A stretch of 64,000 nt of DNA from DATKDF01 sp963752045 (lineage in GTDB: Bacteria > Acidobacteriota > Vicinamibacteria > Vicinamibacterales > SCN-69-37), in the NCBI GenBank assembly GCA_963752045.1, contig CAVVWN010000005.1:307195-371194 (forward strand), given 5' to 3'. The first letter of the stretch is position 1. Each line of letters begins with the position of its first letter. The translations under genes and the position numbers were made by a program. Positions 1-8,071 of the stretch are shown here, piece by piece. The notes beneath the pieces are model-generated. The model had not been told where the DNA came from, ran no database searches, and saw nothing but the letters and a program-made list of their open reading frames with translations.

Positions 1-326
1 ACGAGCTCGGGCTTCCCCTCGCGGCGGCGCTTCAGACGTTGCACGACGATCTCGGCGCGGCCGTCGAGACAGACCTCATCGAGGCGGTGATGCGCGGCGC
101 AGCGAGCGCGCCGCGACGGCAGCTTCGCCGGTTCGTGCCACTGACGGCCGGCGCGCCGAGGCGCGCGTCCGATCTGCTTCGATGGGAGGCAGGCTGGGCG
201 ACACGCGCTTGGCTCGGCGCCCTCATGCTGGTTCCGGCGCCTGAGTACCTGCGCTGGCGCGGCGGCCGGTCTGGGCCGCGGCGCCTGGCGGCGCGCCTCA
301 GGTCGATATGGCGCGGAGTCCATTGA
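1..326 (+). CDS. Nucleotidyltransferase-family protein, C-terminal part only
   Basis: The frame is open from the left edge of the window, so the 5' part of the gene is missing and about 107 C-terminal residues remain. The visible part is Arg/Ala/Leu rich and ends with a Pro-rich stretch and the motif PAPEYLRWR. That tail resembles the end of the uncharacterised nucleotidyltransferase family PF14907, which often sits in polysaccharide or lasso-peptide contexts. None of the catalytic GS...DxD region is inside the window, so the family call is an inference from the tail alone. An internal TTG at 39 is very unlikely to be the true start. Confidence 0.4.
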   Translation, partial: ELGLPLAAALQTLHDDLGAAVETDLIEAVMRGAASAPRRQLRRFVPLTAGAPRRASDLLRWEAGWATRAWLGALMLVPAPEYLRWRGGRSGPRRLAARLRSIWRGVH

Positions 327-360
327 CTCGGCGACGTACCGGTTCGATTCTGGCCCGCGA

Positions 361-440
361 CCCGTGCTCCATCTCGCGATAGGCCTTGGCGACCGTGTTC
401 GGGTTCATGACCAGTTCTCGGCGAGGCTGCGCATGATGTC
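361..440 (-). pseudogene. GntR-type winged-helix relic
   Basis: On the minus strand this segment translates to ELVMNPNTVAKAYREMEHG, which closely matches the recognition-helix region of GntR/YtrA-family regulators (typically NPNTVARAYRELE.G). The upstream helix region is interrupted by an in-frame stop and there is no room for a complete gene, so I read this as a decayed remnant of a GntR regulator. It lies between the partial nucleotidyltransferase and the flavin reductase and may once have controlled a neighbour. Confidence 0.45.
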
Positions 441-501
441 AGCCGGATGGGAAGCGACCCTCGCGGCGAATGGTACAGTGGACCCACTCCCAGGAGGTTC
501 C

Positions 502-1120
502 ATGTCGCTGAAGCTCGTCGTCATCTACGGGTCCGTTCGGTCCGAGCGACAGGGGATTCGCGCCGCCCGCTTCGTCGTGAACGAATGCCGGGCGCGCGGT
601 CACGAGGTCGACGCTCGTCGACCCGCTGGAGTATCCCTTGCCGCTCCTCGACAAGATGTACAAGGAATACCCGGAAGGTCAGGCGCCCCGGAACCTCCAG
701 CGCATCGCCGATCTCATCATCCCGGCCGATGGCGTCATCGTCGTGTCGGGCGAGTACAACCACTCCATTCCGCCGGCGCTCTCGAACCTGCTCGACCATT
801 TCCTCGAGGAGTGGTTCTGGAAGCCATCGGCGATCGTCTGCTATTCGGCGGGATCGTTCGGCGGCGTCCGGGCCGCGATGCAGCTGCGGATGATGCTCGG
901 CGAGCTGGGCATGTCGAGCATCCCGTCGATCCTACCGGTGCCGAAAGTGGGGCAGGCGTTCGACGAGGATGGCACGCCGTCGGACGGCCGGACACGGGAT
1001 CGGGCGAAGAAGTTCCTCGACGAGCTCGAGTGGTACGGCCATGCGCTTCGCGACGCCCGGAACAAGCCGTGCGACCGCGGTGTCTGCGATGGACAGGATG
1101 CCGTCGCCAGCGCGTCCTGA
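502..1120 (+). CDS. NADPH-dependent FMN reductase-type oxidoreductase (frameshifted)
   Basis: The start ATG at 502 is preceded by a strong AGGAGG at 492-497. The N-terminus contains VVIYGSVRSERQG, the phosphate-binding loop of flavodoxin-like NADPH:FMN reductases (PF03358). The middle contains SGEYNHSIPPALSNLLDHF, the conserved flavin-binding GEYN segment. The first part is read in frame 1 and the rest (from about 617) in frame 2. One extra base near 616 in GTCGACGCTCGTCGAC explains the shift, and after correction the protein is about 205 residues, normal for the family. It probably transfers hydride from NAD(P)H to FMN or quinones in the cytoplasm. The isolated indel in a well-conserved gene suggests a sequence error rather than a true pseudogene. 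Confidence 0.8.
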
Positions 1121-1216
1121 CGGCGCAGCGGGGCGAAGCCCCCGTGGGGCCAACCTCGTGGCCACCGCGCGGCGCCTCTGATTGTCGACTGACGGGCTGC
1201 TCGAGCCCGGATCGCC

Positions 1217-1585
1217 TCAGACCTTGAATCCGATCGGTGCAATCGCGGCGAGCAGTTCGAGGATGTCGGCCTCGGGCACGACGGTGCCCGGGCGTTCAGG
1301 TTGGAACGTGAATCCCGTCACGAACACCTCGGGAGCACTCCGACGCGGCTCGGTATGGACAACGACCGCGGCCACCTGAACGGACGGCCCACCAGTGCCC
1401 GTCAGTCGAAACACCAGCCGCTGGCCGACCCGAAACCGCACGCGACTCAGCACGGCAAGGCCGGTCCGGTTCAGGTTGAAGATCCGGACGGGGGCGCCGA
1501 GAGGCACCAGCTCGCCCTTGACGCGCAGCAGCATGTCCACGCGAGGCGAACCGCGTTGATTGCGTGACTGGAGGCCCAGCGCCAT
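1217..1585 (-). CDS. PilZ-like domain protein
   Basis: A 122-residue protein with the layout of a stand-alone PilZ domain: an Arg-rich N-terminal loop (RNQRGSPRVD, the RxxxR c-di-GMP-contacting motif), then a beta-strand-rich body with NLNRTGLAVLS in place of the usual (D/N)xSxxG. The central Ser is Asn here, so c-di-GMP binding cannot be assumed. The rest alternates hydrophobic strands typical of a small beta barrel. It probably acts in the cytoplasm as a signalling adaptor. It stands alone between convergent or unrelated genes. Confidence 0.6.
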   Translation of the reverse strand: MALGLQSRNQRGSPRVDMLLRVKGELVPLGAPVRIFNLNRTGLAVLSRVRFRVGQRLVFRLTGTGGPSVQVAAVVVHTEPRRSAPEVFVTGFTFQPERPGTVVPEADILELLAAIAPIGFKV

Positions 1586-1706
1586 CCGGACGATCGGGGC
1601 AACTCACATGCCATCGGCCGACGCCCGGGCCAGGCGTTCGCGCGGCGGCGATCGCCTCCAGCGCCCCGACAGAATCGCAAGCACGCTTACGGTTCGCCGG
1701 GTGCGC

Positions 1707-2495
1707 TTACGCGCGGGCCGCGAAGAGATACCGGTTCAGACTGAAGAAGTATTCGCCGCGCGCGCCCAGGGCGCGGAGATCCGCCGCCCACGCCTCGACC
1801 GTGCCCGCGTCCAGGTGCCGGCGCGCGTAGTCGGAGATGACGTCAATGAGGCCGGCGCTGTACGTGTTGGGGCCGGCATCGGTGTTGACGAGCGCGATCA
1901 CCTCCGTCGCCGTCACCGTGAGGCCGGCCTGGCGGAGCAGTCGTCCGAGCACGCGCGGGAGGTGCGGGTGCGGGCAGTGTGTGTCCCAGCACTCGATCAC
2001 CCGGCGCATTCGCGCGTCGTCGCTCGAATGCCAGACGCAGGACTCCCAGTCTGTGTCCACGATGACGGCGCGCCCGCCGGGCTCGAGCACGCGCTTCAGT
2101 TCCCGCAGGGCCCGCTCGATGTCGGGCACGAATTCATAGACCTGCGTGCACACCGCGGCGTCGAAGGACCTGTCGTCGTACGGCAACGCGCTGACGTCTC
2201 CGACCCGGATGCTCACGAAGGGCAGCGCGCCGCACCGGCGCTCTGCGAGCGCCACCATGCTTTCGGAAAAGTCGACACCGCACACCGCGCCGGTTGGCCC
2301 GGTGTGCTGCGCGAGCTCCAGGGCCAGCAGGCCCGGACCAGTACCCAGGTCGACGACCCGCTCGCCCGGTCGCGGCGCCAGCGTGTCGATGACGCGCGCA
2401 CGCTGCGCGCTGATGTCTGGCGTGAGGTAGATCGCTTCGATCGTGCGGGCGCCCGCCTCATCGAACTGACTGGCGACGTCACGGGATGAGTCCAT
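1707..2495 (-). CDS. Class I SAM-dependent methyltransferase
   Basis: A 262-residue Rossmann-fold methyltransferase. Motif I is VVDLGTGPG at about residues 48-56, followed by an acidic residue closing strand 2 (CGVDFS), and the post-motif region GDVSALPYDDRSFDAAVC, typical of the UbiE/Methyltransf_11 group. The C-terminal part has several Cys/His residues (CWDTHCPHPH) but no recognisable substrate signature, so the substrate is unknown. It starts 12 bases from the end of the membrane-protein gene transcribed in the same direction, so the two may be cotranscribed. Confidence 0.8.
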   Translation of the reverse strand: MDSSRDVASQFDEAGARTIEAIYLTPDISAQRARVIDTLAPRPGERVVDLGTGPGLLALELAQHTGPTGAVCGVDFSESMVALAERRCGALPFVSIRVGDVSALPYDDRSFDAAVCTQVYEFVPDIERALRELKRVLEPGGRAVIVDTDWESCVWHSSDDARMRRVIECWDTHCPHPHLPRVLGRLLRQAGLTVTATEVIALVNTDAGPNTYSAGLIDVISDYARRHLDAGTVEAWAADLRALGARGEYFFSLNRYLFAARA

Positions 2496-2507
2496 CGATG
2501 AAGTCCG

Positions 2508-3275
2508 TCAGGCGCCCTGATCGGAACCAGGCGTCCCGCGCGGGCCCGCCTCACCGGCCGGCGGCGGCGCCTCGTCCGCCCCGCTCTGGGCAGGCGCCCG
2601 GCCGGACGGTCCCATGACCGTGTAGATCAGGCCGCGGTAGTACAGGTTCAGGGTCACGAGCGCGAAGAGGCCGGCGACCAGCGCGGCGTATCCGAACGCG
2701 GCCAGCCAGGTGTGCTGCCGCGCGGCGCTGGTGTCGCGATAGACGACGACGCGGTTCACGTCGGCCGGCAGCAGATCGTCGATGTCGAGACAGCTTCCGG
2801 GTTCGATGGGGCCGTCGCGCGCCTCGGCGGCGGCGAGCCAGCCGCTGACGTCCTCGACCTGCAGGTCCGCGACCGGCACGCCGCCGGCACGGGCGAAGTT
2901 GGCCTGCAGGAAAGCCACGATTTCCGCGGGGTACGACCCGAGCGCGTGGCTGCAGAACACCTTCTGCGACAGGCCGGTCATCGGCGTCACGCTCGTGCCA
3001 TCGTCGGCCAGCACGCCGACGGGGCCGAGCGCCTCGAAAGCCGGAACGGCGTTCGGCAGGTCGCTGCGGCTCGCGGCGTACGACTTCAGCGCCGCGACGG
3101 TCTCGATGTTCGCTTCCCGCAGGTCGGGCATGCGCTGGATCGCCAGCAGCGACCAGGCGCCGAGCGCCAGCACGGCCAGCACCCACAGCACCGTGAGGAG
3201 CCGGTGCCACCAGTGCGGCGCCAGGTCGAGATCGTCCCGGTACCCGACCAGCCAGCGCAGGAGCATCTGCATCAT
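2508..3275 (-). CDS. Hypothetical two-pass membrane protein
   Basis: The ATG at 3275 (MMQMLLRW) is chosen because the upstream in-frame extension to 3347 has no membrane or domain character. One membrane helix lies near residues 25-48 (LLTVLWVLAVLALGAWSLL) and a second near residues 195-220 (AAFGYAALVAGLFALVTLNL). Between them is a periplasmic or extracytoplasmic domain of about 145 residues with two Cys. The C-terminus is a low-complexity Pro/Ala/Gly tail. No family is recognised. It lies directly upstream of the methyltransferase on the same strand. Confidence 0.6.
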   Translation of the reverse strand: MMQMLLRWLVGYRDDLDLAPHWWHRLLTVLWVLAVLALGAWSLLAIQRMPDLREANIETVAALKSYAASRSDLPNAVPAFEALGPVGVLADDGTSVTPMTGLSQKVFCSHALGSYPAEIVAFLQANFARAGGVPVADLQVEDVSGWLAAAEARDGPIEPGSCLDIDDLLPADVNRVVVYRDTSAARQHTWLAAFGYAALVAGLFALVTLNLYYRGLIYTVMGPSGRAPAQSGADEAPPPAGEAGPRGTPGSDQGA

Positions 3276-3393
3276 CACCAGAGAACCGGGCCGTCGCCAC
3301 CCCACCGAGCCGAGGACGCCCGGTGAGAGGATATGTCGGATCGACACTCGATGCGACCTGCGACGACGTCGCCGGCCGCTGCGAGACCGCTTT

Positions 3394-4605
3394 CTACGCC
3401 TGGAGCCAGTGCTCGACGGGCCGGCTCAGGAACTCCTCCAGTGGAACGCCTTCACCACCCACCAGCAGTGTGCGCGTTGGCTTGAAGGCCTCGGTGAAGG
3501 ACGAGAGGCCCGAGAAGGCATCGGGCGCGCGGCCGCTCTTCACCTCTATGGCCAGGACCACGCGGCCGGCACGCACCACGAAGTCAACCTCGCGGTTCCG
3601 CTCGCGCCAGTAGTACAGCGCGCCGCTGCCGCCGGCGGCCGCGTTCGCGAGATGCGCGCCCACGGCCGATTCGACCAGGCGACCACGAAACTCGCGGTCG
3701 GCCCGCGCGTCGTCCGGCGACAGGCCGGATTGTGCGGTCATGAGCGCGGTGTTCATCACCTGCAGCTTCGGGCTGGAACTCCGTTGACGGACGGCCTTGC
3801 CGGAGTATTTCTGCAGACCGGTGAGCATGCCGGCGCCTTCGAGCAGGTCGAGGTAGTGCGCGAGGGTGGTCGTGTTGCCCGCATCCTGCAACTGCCCGAG
3901 CATCTTCGTGTACGAGAGCACCTGGCCGGAGTAGCGACACCCGAGCTCGAAGAGCCGTCGCAGAAGGGCAGGCTTGTCCACCCGCGTCATCAGCAGGACG
4001 TCGCGGGCAATGGTCGTCTCGATCAGGGAATCGAGCAGGTAGCGCTTCCAGCGTTCAGGCTCTCTGACGAGAGGCGCGGCTCCAGGATACCCGCCGAAGT
4101 AGAGATACTCCTCGAGCGAGAAGCCGAACGCGGTGCGCATCTCGACGTACGACCAATGCGGGAGACGGAGGACCTCGAAGCGACCAGCCAGGCTCTCCGG
4201 CAATCCCTGCTGCATCAGGAGGGGCGCGGATCCGAGCAGGACGACCTTGAGCGGGCGACGGGTGCGCGAGTCTTCGTCCCAGAGCCGCTTGACCGCCTCC
4301 GACCAGCCGGGAATCTTCTGCACCTCGTCGAGGACGAGGATCGCACCGGACTTGCCCGCGCCTGCGGTCGCGACCCGCGCCCGCTCCCATTGCGCCGCGA
4401 GCCAGGCGGTGTCGCCGAGTGTCGGCTCGTCGGCCGAGACGAAGACATTCGGGATGTCCAGGCGATCCAGGACCTGGCCGACCAGCGTGGTCTTGCCAAC
4501 CTGGCGGGCGCCGGCGACCACTTGCAGGAAACGGCGCGGTTCGGCCAGCCTGCCGGCGAGCTGGCTGGCCTGACGGCGTTCGAAGGCGGTGGAATCACTG
4601 CTCAT
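3394..4605 (-). CDS. AAA+ ATPase with DUF4143 domain
   Basis: A 403-residue protein of the AAA_14/DUF4143 type. Walker A is GARQVGKTT at residues 32-40, Walker B is ILVLDE at about 89-94 and a sensor-like LLGSAPL follows. The C-terminal half holds the DUF4143 region, ending in a nuclease-like core REVDFVV...LAIEVKSG that resembles the D-(E/Q)xK motif of PD-(D/E)XK enzymes. These proteins are common as orphan genes in bacteria and their cellular role is not settled. A nearly perfect AT-rich palindrome covers the region just upstream of the start codon, suggesting tight control, possibly autoregulation. Confidence 0.85.
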   Translation of the reverse strand: MSSDSTAFERRQASQLAGRLAEPRRFLQVVAGARQVGKTTLVGQVLDRLDIPNVFVSADEPTLGDTAWLAAQWERARVATAGAGKSGAILVLDEVQKIPGWSEAVKRLWDEDSRTRRPLKVVLLGSAPLLMQQGLPESLAGRFEVLRLPHWSYVEMRTAFGFSLEEYLYFGGYPGAAPLVREPERWKRYLLDSLIETTIARDVLLMTRVDKPALLRRLFELGCRYSGQVLSYTKMLGQLQDAGNTTTLAHYLDLLEGAGMLTGLQKYSGKAVRQRSSSPKLQVMNTALMTAQSGLSPDDARADREFRGRLVESAVGAHLANAAAGGSGALYYWRERNREVDFVVRAGRVVLAIEVKSGRAPDAFSGLSSFTEAFKPTRTLLVGGEGVPLEEFLSRPVEHWLQA

Positions 4606-4606
4606 C

Positions 4607-4630
4607 GTGTTGAGTAAATTTACTCAATAC
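4607..4630. promoter_or_regulatory. Operator-like palindrome upstream of the AAA/DUF4143 gene
   Basis: The core TTGAGTAAATTTACTCAA at 4610-4627 is a perfect 18-bp palindrome, and GT/AC extend it on both sides with one mismatched pair. It begins two bases upstream of the ATPase start codon and is strikingly AT-rich in a GC-rich window. By position it should be a repressor-binding site overlapping the transcript start. The binding protein is unknown. Confidence 0.6.
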
Positions 4631-4769
4631 AATGAGCAGCGTCAGTCGCGCCGTCTACGTCGGGCCCGTTGCGGCAAGTCGGCCTGCACCGGACTACAGC
4701 TGCTCGAGAAACGCTTCAACCCCGGTGGCCACTTGCGTTGACGAAGCCGATGCGTCGTCGGGTGTCGGA

Positions 4770-4791
4770 GGGGCGGGCTTCAGCCCGCCCC
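4770..4791. terminator. Perfect GC hairpin between ATPase and ADOP permease
   Basis: GGGGCGGGC TTCA GCCCGCCCC forms a perfect 9-bp stem with a 4-base loop. It sits downstream of the ADOP stop codon (that gene is read on the minus strand) and has no clear U-run, so it is either a weak terminator or a dispersed hairpin repeat. The surrounding 4631-4876 shows no convincing gene. Confidence 0.4.
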
Positions 4792-4876
4792 CGCGGTGGG
4801 CTGCCTCTGGAAGGCCTGCGCGACTTTCCGGCCAGGGCGAGCGGCGCCGGTTGCCCGGGGGATCCGAGACACGGAC

Positions 4877-7501
4877 TCACTGTCTGAGCACACTCGATGG
4901 TGAGATGGCCGTGGCGCGTCGCGCAGGCAGGAATGACGCGGTCAACGCCGTAATCACGATCGTGAGTCCGGCAGCGCCGAACACCCGCCAATCGAACGAC
5001 TCGCCGCCCAGCAGGAAGCCGGAGACAACCTGTGCCGCGCCGAGCGATCCGAGGACGCCGACGGCGACGCCGAACAGGGTCAGCTGCAACCCCTGTCGCA
5101 GGAAGTGCCGGACGACCTGACCCGGCGTGGCACCCAATGCCATGCGAACGCCGATTTCTCGAGTGCGTGCGGCCACCAGAAACGCCATGGCGCCATACAG
5201 TCCGGCCGCCGCCAGCGAGAGGGCGCCGACGCCGAGCGTACTCGTGATCGCCGCGGCCACACGTTGGGGGAACAAGGCGACGCTGGTGTCGTCGGCCAGC
5301 GTCGAGACCACCAGCTCGGGCACGGCGGGGTCGAGGCCCTGAACGATGTCGGCCACCGCGCGGCCCACCGGAGTGCCGGGCTCGGCGCGCACAAACAATG
5401 TCCGGGTGGGCTGTGCTTCTGGGAGCAGCGAATACACAAACGGCTCGGTGGGTTCGTCCAGTGTGCCCCACGTGACCTCGTCGGCAACGCCAATGACCGT
5501 CACACGTGTCGTGCCACGAAGGAAGGTGCGTCCCACTACCGTGGCATCGTCGGGCCAGGCCCGCTGCGCAAAGGCGGTGTTGACGATGACGTTCGGCGAC
5601 GCCGCGCGGTAGTCGGACTCGACGAAGGGGCGGCCCGCGCGCACCCCGATTGAGAGTGTCTCGAAGAACCGCGGTCCCACCGTCGTCTCCCGTGTGCGGA
5701 ACTGTTCCGGGCCATCAGGCCTTTCGACTGAGGCGCGTCCGTTTGATGGGACCGAGACCAGTGGTGCCACGTGCGCATACGCCACATCGCGAACGCCGGG
5801 GACCTCAGCGAGTCGGCGCGCCAGCGCGTCAGAAAAGGCCTCGCCCTGGTCGGTTGTATAGCCGAATGACTCGGTGTTGATCGCGGACGTGTACACACCC
5901 GTCTCCACAAAGCCCGTGTCCATCGCGGCACCCCGGTTGAGCGCGCTCGCCAGCAGGCCGGTGACCGTCATCAGCATCAGAGAGCCGGAGAGCTGCGCCA
6001 CAAGCAGCATGGAGGTCAATCGTGAACGACGCGTGCCGGCGCCGGCCGTGGACTCGCGCATCAGTTCGGAGGGGTTGGTGGCCGTGCCTCGCAGGGCCGG
6101 GCCGATGCCAAAGACCAGTCCTGCAATCAGGCCGAGCACCGCAATGCCGAACACCACGCGCAGGTCAGGAGACAGTTCGAGCGACAGTGCCGCATCGCCG
6201 GGAATCGTCATCGATTCGAGGGCAGCTGTGCCAACCCACGCCAGCGCAAGCCCGGCGGCCGCACCAAGCGAGAAGAGGACCAGGGTTTCGGCCAGCAGTT
6301 GCCGAACCAGCCGGCCGCGGCCCGCGCCGAGCGCCGTGCGCAGGCCCATCTCGTGCCGTCGAGTGGTGGCCCGGGTTGCCAGCAGCGACGAGACGTTGGC
6401 GCCGGCAATCAACAGGACCACCGTCGCGGCAGCCAGCAACATCCCGGCGAACCCGAGAATCGCCTGGCGGGCATCGTCTGGCAGCCCCGTGAGGGGTGTA
6501 AAACGCATCGACGTATACCGTGTGTACTGGTCGGCGCGTGGACCGTCGCGCCACGCGGAGAGCAGGGCAATCAACTCGGCGCGGGATTGTTCGGTCGACA
6601 CGTCGGTCGCCAGCCGGCCGAACATCCACAACCACGGCGCATCTTCCAGGTCGCGGCCCGGCCGGACGTGTGGCTGCGCGCGGAGCGGCACCCACGCGTC
6701 GATGCGCAGCGGGGTAAAGACGCCCCGGAACCCTTCTGGAGCCACGCCAAGCACGGTGTACGGGCGACCATTGATCGTGACCGTGCTTCCCACAACGTTC
6801 GGTGCGCGGTCTAACTGATGTGTCCAGAGACGATGGGACAGCACAAGCGAATTGTCGGCATCCTCGGCGGTGATGAACCGGCCGAGTGCGGGGGAGAGGC
6901 CAAGCGTCGAAAAGTAGTTGGCGCTGACGAGGTTGCCGGGGACCGCGGTGGAGTGATTGTCCGTGCGCAGCGACAAGTCCACTCGACTCCAGACGGCGAG
7001 GCCGTCGAGGGTACGGGTGGTGGCGGCAAGGTGGCGGTACAACGCGCCGGAGATCGAGACGCCTTCGGAAAAATCCTCTGTCCGACGGTCGATGGTGTAG
7101 AGCTCGGTGCTGTCGGTCGTGCCTGGCAGCGGCCGCAGGACGAGGGCGTTGGCGCCGGCTGCGATTGTGGCCACCCCGCCGATGCCGATTGCCACAACGC
7201 CGATCGTGACCACTGAAAACAAAGGCGCGCGAACGAGCGCCCGTCCCGTCAGCCGGAGGTCCGACCAGCAGGCTTCGGATGCTCCACTCCACCGGGGACG
7301 TCTGTGGCCTCTGTGTTCCCGCCACGCCGCCAGTGGCATGCGTCCGACAGTTCTAAGCCAGAACACCACGGTCGTGCCGAGGCCCGTTCGCCGAGCCGCG
7401 TCGAGTTGATCGACGAACACTTCGCGCATTCCGTCGCCGTAGGCGCGTCGGAAGTGTTGAGGGAAAAGCCGCAGGAGCAGTACGAAGATACGGAGGCTCA
7501 T
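4877..7501 (-). CDS. ADOP-type MacB-like ABC permease
   Basis: A protein of about 874 residues. The ATG at 7501 is chosen because it overlaps the PadR stop codon by 4 bp and gives the typical N-terminus MSLRIFVLLLRLFPQHFRR. The first 85 residues are the extra N-terminal segment of acidobacterial duplicated orphan permeases. Two copies follow of a MacB periplasmic core plus FtsX module, with membrane helices around residues 100-125, 380-480, 500-540 and in the last 200 residues. No ATPase subunit is encoded nearby, which is the usual state for this family. Role: probable membrane component of a mechanotransmission or export system; the substrate is unknown. The upstream PadR gene probably controls it. 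Confidence 0.88.
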   Translation of the reverse strand: MSLRIFVLLLRLFPQHFRRAYGDGMREVFVDQLDAARRTGLGTTVVFWLRTVGRMPLAAWREHRGHRRPRWSGASEACWSDLRLTGRALVRAPLFSVVTIGVVAIGIGGVATIAAGANALVLRPLPGTTDSTELYTIDRRTEDFSEGVSISGALYRHLAATTRTLDGLAVWSRVDLSLRTDNHSTAVPGNLVSANYFSTLGLSPALGRFITAEDADNSLVLSHRLWTHQLDRAPNVVGSTVTINGRPYTVLGVAPEGFRGVFTPLRIDAWVPLRAQPHVRPGRDLEDAPWLWMFGRLATDVSTEQSRAELIALLSAWRDGPRADQYTRYTSMRFTPLTGLPDDARQAILGFAGMLLAAATVVLLIAGANVSSLLATRATTRRHEMGLRTALGAGRGRLVRQLLAETLVLFSLGAAAGLALAWVGTAALESMTIPGDAALSLELSPDLRVVFGIAVLGLIAGLVFGIGPALRGTATNPSELMRESTAGAGTRRSRLTSMLLVAQLSGSLMLMTVTGLLASALNRGAAMDTGFVETGVYTSAINTESFGYTTDQGEAFSDALARRLAEVPGVRDVAYAHVAPLVSVPSNGRASVERPDGPEQFRTRETTVGPRFFETLSIGVRAGRPFVESDYRAASPNVIVNTAFAQRAWPDDATVVGRTFLRGTTRVTVIGVADEVTWGTLDEPTEPFVYSLLPEAQPTRTLFVRAEPGTPVGRAVADIVQGLDPAVPELVVSTLADDTSVALFPQRVAAAITSTLGVGALSLAAAGLYGAMAFLVAARTREIGVRMALGATPGQVVRHFLRQGLQLTLFGVAVGVLGSLGAAQVVSGFLLGGESFDWRVFGAAGLTIVITALTASFLPARRATAISPSSVLRQ

Positions 7502-7854
7502 GTCGGCAGCTTTCGTGCGATGGCGCGGGTCGCCGGGGCATTGACGAGCCGCCGCAAGCGGTCCAGTTCGGCCGACAGCACACGCCCGCCGACTGGTGTC
7601 AGGTGGTAGTAGCGGCGGCGGTCTCCGCCTGCGTCGGCCGACGGTCTGGAACCGGCTTCGTCGACCAACCCGGACTCGAGAAGCCGCTTGATCACGCGGT
7701 ACAGGTTGCCGGGGTCGAGCGTGACAAGTCCGCTGGTATGCGCGTGGACCGCCTGAACCAGGCCGTAGCCGTGGCAATCGGCATCGGCCAAGGCCAGCAG
7801 GATGGCGAGGTCGACGGGCTTGAGCGGCAGGTGACGGTCGATTTCTGGCGGCAT
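7498..7854 (-). CDS. PadR-family transcriptional regulator
   Basis: A 118-residue winged-helix protein. The PadR signature is clear: LAILLALADADCHGYGLVQ, then LDPGNLYRVIKRLLESGLV and the wing with DRRRYYHLTPVG. The gene ends inside the start codon of the ADOP permease (ATGA overlap), so the two are translated together. PadR genes paired with ADOP permeases are a known acidobacterial arrangement, with the regulator thought to repress the operon. No ligand-binding extension is present. The intergenic stretch 7855-8071 holds divergent promoters for this operon and the quinoprotein gene. Confidence 0.9.
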   Translation of the reverse strand: MPPEIDRHLPLKPVDLAILLALADADCHGYGLVQAVHAHTSGLVTLDPGNLYRVIKRLLESGLVDEAGSRPSADAGGDRRRYYHLTPVGGRVLSAELDRLRRLVNAPATRAIARKLPT

Positions 7855-8071
7855 GATGTAGTTGAAACAACCATACGTGTCACCCGTTTTTCAAGTTCCC
7901 GTGTATCCTCCGGACCGCGCCGGCGACGGACGCAGAGAAGCGGCAGGCCACGGACTTGACTCCATCCTGCCCGCAGCTGGGCCGACGTCGTCCGTGAATC
8001 GCTGGCCCCCTTTGCCGCCGCGCCGCCTGATGCTAGGCTGGCACGCGCACACCAGAACGGAGAGGCGGATC

